Part shown: piece after piece, positions 1 through 8,591 of the stretch
Numbering within the stretch: the stretch's first letter is position 1
Layout of the letters: each line of letters opens with the position of its first letter
Assembly: GCF_008312835.1 (NCBI RefSeq)
Contig: NZ_VSKS01000002.1
Span: 186,001 to 250,000, forward strand
DNA from: Streptomyces marokkonensis
Lineage (GTDB): Bacteria > Actinomycetota > Actinomycetes > Streptomycetales > Streptomycetaceae
Length of the DNA: 64,000 nucleotides
Reading direction: 5' to 3'
Made by a program: the position numbers and the translations under genes
Notes under the pieces: generated by a model
Told to the model about the DNA's origin: nothing
The model's input: the letters and a program-made list of their open reading frames with translations, nothing else
Database searches by the model: none

Positions 1-1145
1 CCACCCAGCTCATCGACACCCTCGCGCGCCTGGCCGCCGAGTCCGTCGACGAACTGCCCGAGGTGGTGGTCGTGCACGAGCGGATCGGCCCCGTCCCCGC
101 CCTGGAGCTGATCCGCGAGGTCGCCCTGCGCTTCCCGTCCGTCGGCGTCATCCTCGTCACCTCCGACGCGAGCCCCGGCCTCTTCCAGGCCGCCATGGAC
201 TACGGCGCCCGCGGACTGGTCGCCCTCCCCCTCAGCTACGAGGAACTCGCCAGCCGCGTCCAGGCCGTCGCCCAGTGGTCGTTCGGCGTGCGCCGCCATC
301 TGGGCGCGGGCGGCGACGTGTTCACCGGCGTCGGCGGCACCGTCGTCACCGTCAGCGGATCGAAGGGCGGCGTGGGCGCGACCCTGACCGCCATCCAGCT
401 GGCCCTCGCCGCCCAGGCGTCCGGCCGCCCCGCCGCCCTGGTCGACATGGACCTCCAGACCGGCGACGTCGCCTCCTACCTGGACGTCCAGTTCCGGCGG
501 TCCGTCGTCGACCTCGCCGCGGTGGGCGACATCTCCCCACGCGTCCTGGCCGACGCCGTCTTCCGCCACGACACCGGCGTCGCCCTGCTGCTCGCCCCCG
601 CCGAGGGCGAACGCGGCGAGGACGTCACCGACCGCGCCACCCGCCAGATCGTCAGCGCCCTGCGCTCCCGCTACGAGGTCGTCGTCATCGACTGCGGCGC
701 CCAGCTCGGCGGGGCAGGCGCGGCGGCGGTCGAGATGGCCGACCGGGCCCTGCTGGTCACCACCCCCGACGTGATCGCCGTGCGGGGGGCCAAGCGGGCC
801 GTGCGGATGTGGGACCGGCTGCAGATCCGCAAGGCGGAGGAGACCACGATCGTCGTCAACCGGCACACCCGGTCCACGGAGATCCAGCCCCCGCTCATCC
901 AGAAGATCACCGGCACGACGGTGGCGGCCACCACGGTCCCCGCCCACTTCAAGGAACTCCAGGGCGTCGTGGACGCCGGCCGCGTCCACGAACTCGAGAG
1001 CAGGAGCACGGTGAAGCAGGCCCTGTGGGGCCTGGCCGGCGAACTCGGCCTGGTCAAGGCCGCCGAGGGCGCCCACAAGGGCGGCAGACCGCGCGGCGAC
1101 CGGGGGTCGGTGAACTTCCGGCGGCGGAAGGACGGCGGGGGATGA
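1..1145 (+). CDS. TadZ/CpaE-like pilus localisation ATPase (5' end cut by window)
   Basis: The reading frame is open from the first complete codon (nt 3), so the true start lies upstream and the product is partial, at least 380 residues. The N-terminal part resembles a degenerate response-regulator receiver fold, and a MinD/ParA-type ATPase domain follows. The nucleotide loop (nt about 352-385) reads GSKGGVGAT: the signature first lysine of the deviant Walker A is present, but the usual second lysine before Thr is alanine. Such degeneration is known in TadZ proteins, which position the Tad pilus machine at a pole or focus. The stop overlaps an ATG at 1142 (ATGA), but the better ribosome-binding site serves the next ATG at 1166. 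It heads the visible part of the tad operon. Assignment to TadZ/CpaE rests on fold and context. Confidence 0.85.
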   Translation, partial: TQLIDTLARLAAESVDELPEVVVVHERIGPVPALELIREVALRFPSVGVILVTSDASPGLFQAAMDYGARGLVALPLSYEELASRVQAVAQWSFGVRRHLGAGGDVFTGVGGTVVTVSGSKGGVGATLTAIQLALAAQASGRPAALVDMDLQTGDVASYLDVQFRRSVVDLAAVGDISPRVLADAVFRHDTGVALLLAPAEGERGEDVTDRATRQIVSALRSRYEVVVIDCGAQLGGAGAAAVEMADRALLVTTPDVIAVRGAKRAVRMWDRLQIRKAEETTIVVNRHTRSTEIQPPLIQKITGTTVAATTVPAHFKELQGVVDAGRVHELESRSTVKQALWGLAGELGLVKAAEGAHKGGRPRGDRGSVNFRRRKDGGG

Positions 1146-1165
1146 GGCGGACGAGGGGGACGACC

Positions 1166-1552
1166 ATGACGGACTTACGCCGTCACCGGGACCGGGGCCA
1201 GGTCACCGTCGAGTTCCTCGGCATGACCCCGACGATCCTGGTGACGCTGGTGGTGCTGTGGCAGCTCGTGCTGGTGGGGTACACCTTCACGCTCGCGGGG
1301 AATGCTGCGGACGAGGCCGTACGGGCGGCCACGGCGGCGGCACCGGGCGCGCGCCAGGGCGCCTGCCAGGAGGCCGGTCTCGACAAGCTGCCGGGAGCGT
1401 GGGCGGGGGGAGCGACGGTGAACTGTGCGACGGCGGGCGGCTTCGTCACCGCCGACGTGACGCTTGACGTCCCCCTCCTCTTCCCCGGCACGGTCTCCTT
1501 CCCCTTCGACGTCGAGGGCCACGCGGGCGCGGTCGAGGAAGAGGTGGACTGA
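1166..1552 (+). CDS. TadE-like pseudopilin
   Basis: 128 residues. The N-terminus has a short basic leader ending in DRGQVTVEFLG, the type III prepilin (Flp/TadE) processing motif with Gly before the cut and Glu at +5. One hydrophobic helix follows (about residues 18-45), then an extracytoplasmic domain with two cysteines. TadE-family pseudopilins are processed by a prepilin peptidase and are needed for Flp pilus assembly. I chose ATG 1166 because a GAGGGGGA ribosome-binding site lies 5 bases upstream. The in-frame ATG at 1142, which overlaps the previous stop, would add eight basic residues and has no comparable site. The stop is one base before the next start, so translation is probably coupled. 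Confidence 0.85.
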   Translation: MTDLRRHRDRGQVTVEFLGMTPTILVTLVVLWQLVLVGYTFTLAGNAADEAVRAATAAAPGARQGACQEAGLDKLPGAWAGGATVNCATAGGFVTADVTLDVPLLFPGTVSFPFDVEGHAGAVEEEVD

Positions 1553-1553
1553 C

Positions 1554-1931
1554 ATGCCGTACCGGCGCGGCCGGCACCTCGCGAACCGGCGGGACCGCGA
1601 CCGCGGCCAGGCGGCGCTCGAGTACCTGGGCTTCCTCCCCGTACTCCTCGTCGTCGCCATGGCCGCCGTACAGCTCGGCCTGATCGCCTACACCGCCCAG
1701 CAGGCGGGCACCGCCGCGCGGGCGGGAGCGCGCAGCGCCTCGCTGGACCAGGGTGCCCAGGGCGCCTGCACGGCAGCCGTCAGCGCCTGGCTGGCGGACG
1801 GCACCGACTGCGGGGTGGCGCAGGGCGGCGACGAGGTCACCGTCACCGCCACGGTCGACATCCCGTCGATCGTCCCCGGCTGGGACTTCGGCCCCGCGAG
1901 CAAGAGCGCCACGATGCCGATGGACCACTGA
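1554..1931 (+). CDS. TadE/TadG-like pseudopilin, second copy
   Basis: 125 residues, with the same architecture as the preceding gene: a basic leader of about 20 residues, a DRGQAALEYLG prepilin-type motif, one membrane helix and a small outer domain with a pair of cysteines. Two adjacent TadE-like genes are typical of actinobacterial tad loci, where they are thought to form minor pseudopilin heterodimers. ATG 1554 follows the upstream stop by one base. The product is probably inserted in the membrane and cut on the cytoplasmic face by a TadV/CpaA-type peptidase, which is not encoded in this window. The distinction from TadG is made only on size. Confidence 0.82.
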   Translation: MPYRRGRHLANRRDRDRGQAALEYLGFLPVLLVVAMAAVQLGLIAYTAQQAGTAARAGARSASLDQGAQGACTAAVSAWLADGTDCGVAQGGDEVTVTATVDIPSIVPGWDFGPASKSATMPMDH

Positions 1932-1988
1932 CCGGCCCCGAGGACCGACGAGAACGCGCGACACGGACGAACGAGGAGCACGCGACCC

Positions 1989-3326
1989 ATGAGCCTGCGG
2001 GCACGCATCAACTCCCCCGAGGAGACGGCCGGACGGGGCGAGGACGGCCATCTGGTCGCCTCCTACCGCGCCAAGCTCCTCGAGGAGATCGACCTCGCGG
2101 AGATGAGCTCGCTGGCCGCGGCCGAGCGCCGGGCCCGGCTGGAACGCGTCCTCGGCCACATCATCAGCCGCGAGGGCCCGGTCCTGTCGACCGTCGAACG
2201 GTCCCAGCTGATCCGCCGCGTCGTCGACGAGGCGCTGGGCCTCGGCATCCTGGAGCCGCTCCTCGAGGACGCGTCGATCACCGAGATCATGGTGAACGGC
2301 CCCGACGCGATCTTCGTCGAGCGCGGCGGCCGGGTGGAGCAGCTCCCCATGCGGTTCGCCTCCAACGACCAGCTCATGCAGACGATCGAACGCATCGTCT
2401 CCACGGTGAACCGCCGCGTCGACGAGTCCAACCCCATGGTCGACGCCCGGCTCCCCTCCGGCGAACGCGTCAACGTCATCATCCCGCCGCTGTCCCTGAC
2501 CGGCGCCACCCTCACCATCCGCCGCTTCCCGCGCTCCTTCACCCTCCAGGAACTCATCGGCCTCGGCTCGCTCGACGAACACATGCTGTACCTGCTCGCG
2601 GGACTGGTGCAGGCGCGCTTCAACATCATCGTGTCGGGCGCGACCGGCACCGGGAAGACGACGCTCCTCAACGCCCTCTCCGGCCTGATCCCCGAGGGCG
2701 AGCGCATCATCACCATCGAGGACTCCGCCGAACTCCAGCTCCAGCAGCCGCACGTCATCCGGCTCGAGTCCCGCCCGCCGAACGTCGAGGGCAAGGGCCA
2801 GGTCACCATCCGCGACCTCGTCCGCAACTCCCTGCGCATGCGCCCCGACCGCATCGTCGTCGGTGAGGTCCGGGGTGGCGAGTCGCTGGACATGCTCCAG
2901 GCGATGTCGACGGGCCACGACGGCTCCCTCGCCACCGTCCACGCCAACAGCGCCGAGGACGCGCTGATGCGCCTGCAGACCCTCGCGTCCATGTCCGACG
3001 TCGAGATCCCCTTCGTCGCCCTGCACGACCAGATCAACAGCGCCGTCGACGTGATCGTCCAGCTCACCCGCTTCGCCGACGGCGCCCGCCGCATCACCGA
3101 GATCGCCCTGCTGGAGAGCCACGGCGGGGAGCCCTACCGGCTGGCCACGGTCGCCCGGTTCAACGCGCGGCCGATGACCGCGGACGGCCGCGTCCACGGC
3201 GCCTTCGACCACCACCCCCTCCCGCGCCGCACCGCCGACCGCCTCTACATGGCGAGCCAGCCCATCCCGCAGGCGTTCGGCATCGCCCACTCCGCCGACC
3301 AGCTCGCCACCAGAGAAGCCAGGTAG
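1989..3326 (+). CDS. tadA: Tad secretion ATPase TadA (CpaF family)
   Basis: 445 residues, the usual size for CpaF/TadA of the type II/IV secretion ATPase superfamily. The N-terminal domain contains EIMVNGPDAIFVERGG, characteristic of CpaF. Walker A is GATGTGKTT with Lys near residue 223. The Asp box is around ITIEDSAEL, Walker B lies in RIVVGEVRGGE (near residue 290), and the His box is in STGHDGSLATVHAN. It powers assembly and retraction of the Flp pilus as a cytoplasmic hexamer docked on TadB/TadC. The ATG at 1989 follows a GAGGAG site. It is the third gene of the visible operon, with 57 bases before it and 11 bases to tadB. Confidence 0.95.
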   Translation: MSLRARINSPEETAGRGEDGHLVASYRAKLLEEIDLAEMSSLAAAERRARLERVLGHIISREGPVLSTVERSQLIRRVVDEALGLGILEPLLEDASITEIMVNGPDAIFVERGGRVEQLPMRFASNDQLMQTIERIVSTVNRRVDESNPMVDARLPSGERVNVIIPPLSLTGATLTIRRFPRSFTLQELIGLGSLDEHMLYLLAGLVQARFNIIVSGATGTGKTTLLNALSGLIPEGERIITIEDSAELQLQQPHVIRLESRPPNVEGKGQVTIRDLVRNSLRMRPDRIVVGEVRGGESLDMLQAMSTGHDGSLATVHANSAEDALMRLQTLASMSDVEIPFVALHDQINSAVDVIVQLTRFADGARRITEIALLESHGGEPYRLATVARFNARPMTADGRVHGAFDHHPLPRRTADRLYMASQPIPQAFGIAHSADQLATREAR

Positions 3327-3337
3327 GAACCGACCCC

Positions 3338-4282
3338 ATGGATCTGCAGAACCTGATCACGCTGACCACCGGCGTCACACTGCTGACCTGCGTCCTCGCG
3401 GTCGTCGGCGTGCATTCCTACGCCTCCGGCAGGGCACAGCGCCAGGCACTGGTGGACCGCCTGTCGGCCACCGGCCAGATCCCCGTCGCCGGCCGGCGGC
3501 GTCACTTCCCGGCCCTGGACCGCCGCCTGCGCCGCACCAAGCCCGGCCGCAGGCTGGAACTGCGCCTGCTGGCCACCGGCCTGGACATCACCCCCGGCGA
3601 GTTCTTCGCCGCCATGCTCGCCGGCGTCGCCGGCCTCTGGCTCGTCGGCCAGGCGACCCTCGCCCCGTTCTTCGGCCCGATCGCCGGCCTGCTCGGCGTC
3701 TGGGCGGCGCTCCAGTTCCTCAACTGGCAGCGCCAGAAACGCATCGAGAAGTTCATCAACCAGCTCCCGGAGCTCGCCCGCATCCTCGCCAACGCCACCC
3801 AGGCCGGCCTGGCGCTCCGCACGGCCATCGGCATGGCGGCGGAGGAACTGGAGGCGCCCGCGGGCGAGGAACTGTCCAAGGTCGCCAACCAGTTGGCGGT
3901 GGGCGCGTCCATGGACGACGCCCTCGGCGAACTCGCCGACCGCCTCCCCTCCCGCGAACTGGTCGTCCTGGTCACCACGCTGGTGCTGTCCAACCGGGCG
4001 GGCGGCCAGGTGGTGAGCGCCCTGCGCAACCTCACGGAGACGCTGGAGGAGCGCAAGGAGACCCGGCGGGAGGTCCGTACACAGCTCTCCCAGGTCAGCA
4101 TGACGTCGTACGCCGTCCCCGTCCTCGGCGTCGGCTCGCTGTTCCTGATGAACGGCGTGAAGGACGGCGCCCTGGAACGCATGACCGGCTCCCCGGCCGG
4201 CCAGGCCGCGGTGATCATCGCCTTCGGGCTGTACGCCGTCGGCTTCGTCCTCATCCGCCGACTGTCCCGCATCGACGTCTGA
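3338..4282 (+). CDS. tadB: Tad inner-membrane platform protein TadB
   Basis: 314 residues. A helix at the extreme N-terminus, a pair near residues 85-125 and two C-terminal helices frame a cytoplasmic type II secretion F-type domain (around NQLPELARILANATQAGLALR). TadB and TadC together form the membrane platform on which TadA works. It sits between tadA and tadC with short gaps and its own AGGTAGGAA ribosome-binding site. Assignment as TadB is by order and size; the two platform proteins are distant paralogues of each other. Confidence 0.92.
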   Translation: MDLQNLITLTTGVTLLTCVLAVVGVHSYASGRAQRQALVDRLSATGQIPVAGRRRHFPALDRRLRRTKPGRRLELRLLATGLDITPGEFFAAMLAGVAGLWLVGQATLAPFFGPIAGLLGVWAALQFLNWQRQKRIEKFINQLPELARILANATQAGLALRTAIGMAAEELEAPAGEELSKVANQLAVGASMDDALGELADRLPSRELVVLVTTLVLSNRAGGQVVSALRNLTETLEERKETRREVRTQLSQVSMTSYAVPVLGVGSLFLMNGVKDGALERMTGSPAGQAAVIIAFGLYAVGFVLIRRLSRIDV

Positions 4283-4303
4283 CCGGCGAGGAGGCTGACT
4301 GAC

Positions 4304-5191
4304 ATGGGACTTCTGCTCGCCCTGCTGATGGCCCTCGGCGTCTGGGGGGTCTTCGCCGGCATCCGCATGTACCGGGCCGAGGCGAAACTCCCCGGCGACC
4401 TGATGCTCGCGCTGGAGGTCGGCTCCACCCGCACCGGCGCGGTCGACTCCCTCGTCGACCGCATGGGCATGCGCTACGCCCCCGCCGTGCTGCGCGCCAT
4501 GGGCCCCAAGCAGGTCGCCAAGTACCGCCGCAAGATCGACCTGGCGGGCAACCCCGGCGGCCTCACCATCGACCGCTACGCCGCCCGCCGCGCGGTCTAC
4601 GGCGCCCTGGGCGGCGTCGGCTTCCTGGTCTTCCTCATGCGTGGCCAGCTCTTCGTGGCCCTGCTGCTGCTCGCGTTCGGCGCGTTCTGGACGGAGGTCG
4701 GCATCTGGTCGGCGATCCGCATCCGCAAGGACGTCATCGAGCGGACGCTGCCGGACTTCCTGGACGTCCTGGCGGTGGTGGTGAGCGCGGGCCTGGGCTT
4801 CCGGCAGGCCCTGGACCGGGTCTCGTCGAAGTACGAGGGCCCGTGGGCGGACGAACTTCGCATCACCCTGCGCCAGATGGACCTGGGCATGAGCCGCAGG
4901 CAGGCGTTCGCGGAACTGCGCCGCCGCAACGACTCCGAGCAGGTGGCGATGTTCGTCACGGCGTTGCAGCAGGGGGAGGAGCTGGGCGCGCCGATCGTCG
5001 ACACGCTGGTGTCGCTGGCCAAGGACATGCGCCGCACGGACGCGCAGAACGCCCGCCGGAAGGCGGCCCGCGCGGTCCCCAAGGCCACCATGATGATCAC
5101 CACGTTCATGGTCCCGGCCACGATGATCCTCCTCGGCGCCGGCCTGATCCTCGGCTCCGGCACCGACTTCGGCTCGATCACGGGCGAGTAG
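4304..5191 (+). CDS. tadC: Tad inner-membrane platform protein TadC
   Basis: 295 residues, the second platform protein. It has an N-terminal helix, a hydrophobic pair near residues 103-140, a cytoplasmic F-type domain (TLPDFLDVLAVVVSAGLGFRQAL) with basic and acidic amphipathic helices, and a C-terminal helix ending GLILGSGTDFG. It starts 21 bases after tadB behind a GAGGAGG site, and the next gene, a sensor kinase, begins 16 bases after its stop with no terminator between. The pilus assembly genes and the two-component system therefore look co-transcribed. Confidence 0.92.
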   Translation: MGLLLALLMALGVWGVFAGIRMYRAEAKLPGDLMLALEVGSTRTGAVDSLVDRMGMRYAPAVLRAMGPKQVAKYRRKIDLAGNPGGLTIDRYAARRAVYGALGGVGFLVFLMRGQLFVALLLLAFGAFWTEVGIWSAIRIRKDVIERTLPDFLDVLAVVVSAGLGFRQALDRVSSKYEGPWADELRITLRQMDLGMSRRQAFAELRRRNDSEQVAMFVTALQQGEELGAPIVDTLVSLAKDMRRTDAQNARRKAARAVPKATMMITTFMVPATMILLGAGLILGSGTDFGSITGE

Positions 5192-5207
5192 GACGGGGCC
5201 GGACGCG

Positions 5208-6743
5208 ATGACGACGACCAGGGAACGCACGAGGCTGCTCCGCCGCCCGGCCAAGCCGTCGGAGATCACCACACCGCCGGCCGGCACGGTCCTCCCGCCC
5301 TACGCCAGGACGGGCGCCCCGGACGTCCCGGTGACCTCGGTGACCCCGGCACTGCCCCCGGGCTGGGAACCGGCAGCCGCCGACGGCGCCGAGCCCCGAC
5401 AGGGGCCACCCGCAGCCGACGACGCGTCCCGCACGGGTGATGCGGGCCCCCGTCCCGCCGAAGGCGGGACGCACCCCCCACACCCCGCCCCCGCACCGGA
5501 CGTGCAGATCCAGGTCAACGCACTCCAGGCACTGTGCCGGCAGGCATTCGGCTTCCGCCTGGCGATGATCGCGCTGGCGTCCCCCGCCGCACTCCTCAAC
5601 GCGGGCCCGGGCTGGGGCACCCGACTGGTCGCCATGGCCGTGGTGGTCACCTTCATGGCGTCCTACGTCCTCTTCCGCGACTGGGAACGCTTCGGCCCCC
5701 TCCTCCTGCGCCACCCGACCCTGCTGGCCGTGGACATGCTCTTCGGAGCCCTGCTCCTGGTCTCGGCGGGCCCGGACACCACCCTCGCCTACGTCAGCGT
5801 CTGCACGCCCCTGCTCGCCGGCCTGGTCTACGGCTGGCGCGGTGCCGCGGTCTTCGCCTCCCTCCAGGGCCTGATCCTCCTGCTGGTCTACGCGACCCTG
5901 GAGGACCCGCACGCGGACCTGGCGCAGACGCTGCTCCTGCCCGGCCTGTGTGTGATCGCGGGCGCGGTCGGCTCGAGCCTGCGCAACCTGATGCTCCGCC
6001 TCGGCGCGGCGACCCAGGCCCTGACGACGGTCCGGGCCCGCCTGGCGGTCACGGAGGCGGTCGGCGCGGAACGGGCGCGACTCGCCCGCGAGATGCACGA
6101 CTCGGTGGCCAAGACCCTGCACGGAGTGGCCCTGGCGGCCGACGGCCTGGCCGGCTCGGCGGGCGCCCCCCGCATGGACCCGGCCCGGGTGCGACAGCAG
6201 GCGGAACTGGTGGCCCGGTCGGCCCGCAGGGCCGCCGCCGAGTCCCGTGAACTCCTGGCCGACCTGCGCAGGGAGTCGGACCCGGACCAGGGCACGGACG
6301 TCCTGGTGGAACTCGCCGCCCGCACGAAGGACTTCAGCAGGCGCACGGGCCTGCCGGCGTCCTACAGCCCGACCGGCGAGGACACCGTCCCGCCCGTTCC
6401 CCCCGCGGTGGCACGCCAGCTCCTCACCATCGCCTCGGAGGCCATGGAGAACGCCCACCGCCACGCCGAACCGACCCGGGTCGACGTCCACGCCGGTGTC
6501 CACGGCGATCTGCTCCGCATCAGCGTCTACGACGACGGCACGGGCCTCCCACCGGGCACGGACCTCGAGCACCTGCGCAGAGCGGGCCACTTCGGCCTGG
6601 TCGGCATGGTCGAGCGGGCGGCCTCGGTCGGCGCCCGCATCCGCATAGGCCGGGGCACCCGCGCCCGGGGCACGGAGGTCCGCCTGGAACTCCCGCTCGC
6701 GGCGGTGACACCGACAACCCCCACGGAGGCCACCACCCCATGA
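5208..6743 (+). CDS. sensor histidine kinase (NarL/DesK-type) in the tad operon
   Basis: 511 residues. Residues 1-100 are proline-rich and look disordered and cytoplasmic. About four to five hydrophobic helices follow (residues about 108-260). The HisKA_3 dimerisation box is LAREMHDSVAKTLHG with the phospho-accepting His near 297. The HATPase domain has an N box around SEAMENAHRHAEP and a G box DDGTGLPPG near 442. No large outer sensing domain is present, so the signal is probably sensed in or near the membrane. It follows tadC by 16 bases and its stop overlaps the response regulator start (ATGA). Inference: it senses an envelope or pilus state and controls pilus genes. Confidence 0.9.
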   Translation: MTTTRERTRLLRRPAKPSEITTPPAGTVLPPYARTGAPDVPVTSVTPALPPGWEPAAADGAEPRQGPPAADDASRTGDAGPRPAEGGTHPPHPAPAPDVQIQVNALQALCRQAFGFRLAMIALASPAALLNAGPGWGTRLVAMAVVVTFMASYVLFRDWERFGPLLLRHPTLLAVDMLFGALLLVSAGPDTTLAYVSVCTPLLAGLVYGWRGAAVFASLQGLILLLVYATLEDPHADLAQTLLLPGLCVIAGAVGSSLRNLMLRLGAATQALTTVRARLAVTEAVGAERARLAREMHDSVAKTLHGVALAADGLAGSAGAPRMDPARVRQQAELVARSARRAAAESRELLADLRRESDPDQGTDVLVELAARTKDFSRRTGLPASYSPTGEDTVPPVPPAVARQLLTIASEAMENAHRHAEPTRVDVHAGVHGDLLRISVYDDGTGLPPGTDLEHLRRAGHFGLVGMVERAASVGARIRIGRGTRARGTEVRLELPLAAVTPTTPTEATTP

Positions 6744-7603
6744 ACACACTGCCGAACCCCTTCGGACACGTTCCGCCGCCGTCCCCCCTCCGCGTGGTGG
6801 TGGCGGACGACAACCCGGTGGTCCGCGCCGGCCTGACCGCCCTGCTCACCGGCCGTGCGGACATCACGGTCGTGGCGGAGGCGGCGGACGGCAGGGAAGC
6901 CTACGAGGCGGCCCGCGCCCACCGCCCCGACGTGGTCCTCCTGGACGTCCGCATGCCGGGCGTGGACGGCATCTCGGCCCTTCCGTACCTGGTGGGGATC
7001 GCCCCGGTCGTGATGCTGACGTACAGCAGGGAATCGGAGATCGTCCAGGAGGCGCTGCGCAGGGGAGCGGGCGGCTACCTGGTCCACGGCGAGTTCACGG
7101 CGGACCAACTGGTGTCGGCGGTACGCGACATCAAGGAGGGCCGGCCGCACTTCACGCCGACGGCGGCGGGGGCGTTGCTCGCGCAACTGCGACAGGAGTC
7201 CGGTCCGGGGCGGTCGTTGCCGGAAGGGCTGGGCGCGGCGCACACAACCGGCCCTCTGCAGAACGGACTCGGCCTGCCGCACGCGCCACCTCCACCTACT
7301 TCTGTGGAAAACCTTTCGCATCTGCAACCGGATGTGGCACAGTCGTCGTCTGGGTGGACGAGCGGCCGCCCGGCCGCGCCCGACAGGTCGAGGTTCCAAC
7401 TGAGCGCGAGGGAGGCGGAGATCATGGACCTCATCGCATCCGGCATGAGCAACCAGCAGATCGCCGCCACGTGCTTCATCAGCGAGAAGACCGTCAAGAA
7501 CCACATCAACCGCATCTTCGCGAAGCTCCACAGCACGAGCCGCTCCGAGGCCGCGGCGAAGTGGCTCGGTACGGCACCGGGTCCGGGTCGAGGGGTGGGG
7601 TGA
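6740..7603 (+). CDS. LuxR-family response regulator paired with the tad-operon kinase
   Basis: 287 residues. The receiver domain (about 14-130) has the acidic pocket VVADDNPVVRAG, the phospho-accepting Asp near residue 69 in LLDVRMPGVDG, and the conserved Thr/Lys switch region is degenerate. A 75-residue Pro/Gly-rich linker follows, then a LuxR-type helix-turn-helix from LSAREAEIMDLIASG to SEKTVKNHINRIFAKL (about 215-265). The long linker is unusual for NarL-type regulators, which are generally near 220 residues. The start overlaps the kinase stop by four bases. A likely target is the motif shared by the pilin and toxin promoters downstream (7643 and 10432), though that link is inference. Confidence 0.9.
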   Translation: MNTLPNPFGHVPPPSPLRVVVADDNPVVRAGLTALLTGRADITVVAEAADGREAYEAARAHRPDVVLLDVRMPGVDGISALPYLVGIAPVVMLTYSRESEIVQEALRRGAGGYLVHGEFTADQLVSAVRDIKEGRPHFTPTAAGALLAQLRQESGPGRSLPEGLGAAHTTGPLQNGLGLPHAPPPPTSVENLSHLQPDVAQSSSGWTSGRPAAPDRSRFQLSAREAEIMDLIASGMSNQQIAATCFISEKTVKNHINRIFAKLHSTSRSEAAAKWLGTAPGPGRGVG

Positions 7604-7642
7604 CGTCCGGTGACGGCAGGGGGGACGAGGAAGTGGGCCTGC

Positions 7643-7702
7643 GATTGGGCCCGGGATTGGGCCCTGGGGCCCTCTGACGCACGGGGCGCCCGACCGTACG
7701 GT
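7643..7702 (+). promoter_or_regulatory. pilin promoter with conserved upstream element
   Basis: A 30-base element starting GATTGGG at 7643 and ending in GGGCCC, with ATTGGGCCC repeated twice inside it, lies 54 bases ahead of a TACGGT -10-like hexamer (7697-7702). The same element, 24 of 30 bases identical and with the same 54-base spacing to a TACCCT hexamer, stands before the toxin gene at 10432. The pilin ATG is 121 bases from the element. Confidence 0.5.
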
Positions 7703-7763
7703 GCTCGTGTCGAAAGCGGCCCCGCGAAGGGCGCCGCCACCGCGTCAGCCGGAGGGGACCACC

Positions 7764-7958
7764 ATGAGCAACTGGATCAACACGACTGTCAGCTACCTCC
7801 ACTCCCGCGCCGCCCGCAACGACAAGGGCCAGACCGCGGTCGAGTACCTGGGCATCATCGCGGTGGTCGTGGCCATCGTGCTGGCGATCACGGGTACGGA
7901 CATCGGGCAGTCGATCTACGACGCCATTGTGGAGCAGATCGACGAGGTCACCGGCTGA
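7764..7958 (+). CDS. flp: Flp-type pilin subunit
   Basis: 64 residues. After a 22-residue basic leader comes the exact type IVb processing motif G-QTAVEY, a strongly hydrophobic helix (LGIIAVVVAIVLAITG) and a short hydrophilic tail. This is the size and layout of Flp major pilins. The leader would be removed by a prepilin peptidase after Gly22 and the mature 42-residue peptide polymerised by TadA/B/C. ATG 7764 is preceded by a GGAGGGG site; a longer in-frame extension upstream has no such site. The stop codon overlaps the probable start of the next gene. Confidence 0.92.
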   Translation: MSNWINTTVSYLHSRAARNDKGQTAVEYLGIIAVVVAIVLAITGTDIGQSIYDAIVEQIDEVTG

Positions 7959-8557
7959 TTCGGCGTCTTCGCTGCAGTGACGCAGGGCAGGCTTTCCCCA
8001 TCTACATCACGGTGGTGGGGGGCCTGCTCTTTCTCGCGTTCGCCTACTTCGCGGTGGGCCAGGCAGCGGCGAACCGCAACGACGCACAGACGGCCGCTGA
8101 CGCAGCCGCCCTCGCGGCAGCTCAGGACAGACGCGAGCAGCTTGCTGGCGCGTGGATAGAGAACCTCCTCGATCCGGTCAAGTGGCGGGCGATCTTCGGC
8201 GGCAACGCGGACGGGCTGGGCCCTTCATGCTGGCGGGCGGACCAACTCGCGGCACAGAACGATGCCGTTGTGCTGAGTTGCCTTCCTGACGGGCTGCTCG
8301 GCTACACGGTGGTGGTTGAAACGAATGACACCGTGGGTGACTCCGTCGTGCCTGGCACGGAGGACAAGAAGTCCCAGGAGGAAGCCACCGCCGTGATCGA
8401 GCCGCGTTGTGAGTTCGAGATCCCAACAGCGGATCCAGAGGAGGGCATCCTGCCTCTGCTCTTCTGTGAGGGCAAGGAGTGGAAACTGGACCCAAAGGGT
8501 CCCAAGGAACTGCTCCCGAAACCGGAAGAACTTTTCGACGTCCACCTGGCCGACTGA
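7955..8557 (+). CDS. TadG-like pilus-associated membrane protein with non-standard start
   Basis: About 200 residues. The N-terminus reads (start)IRRLRCSDAGQAFPIYITVV: a short basic leader, a GQAFPIY prepilin-like motif and one hydrophobic helix, as in TadG-type proteins. AAANRNDAQTAADAAALAAAQ follows, the alanine-rich stretch typical of that family. No ATG, GTG or TTG exists in frame before the helix. The likely start is CTG 7955, overlapping the pilin stop (CTGA), or ATT 7958. The first ordinary start (GTG 8012) would delete the leader and half the helix. Codon use from about 8000 is visibly less GC-rich at third positions than in the neighbours. The outer domain has three cysteines and no recognised fold. 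Confidence 0.75.
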   Translation: MIRRLRCSDAGQAFPIYITVVGGLLFLAFAYFAVGQAAANRNDAQTAADAAALAAAQDRREQLAGAWIENLLDPVKWRAIFGGNADGLGPSCWRADQLAAQNDAVVLSCLPDGLLGYTVVVETNDTVGDSVVPGTEDKKSQEEATAVIEPRCEFEIPTADPEEGILPLLFCEGKEWKLDPKGPKELLPKPEELFDVHLAD

Positions 8558-8591
8558 CAAGCGAACGACGAGTGATGAAGGAAGCAGAGGC

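Noticed and set aside
1446-3290. 614-codon antisense frame over tadA
   Set aside because: Same effect; the sense product has all ATPase motifs.
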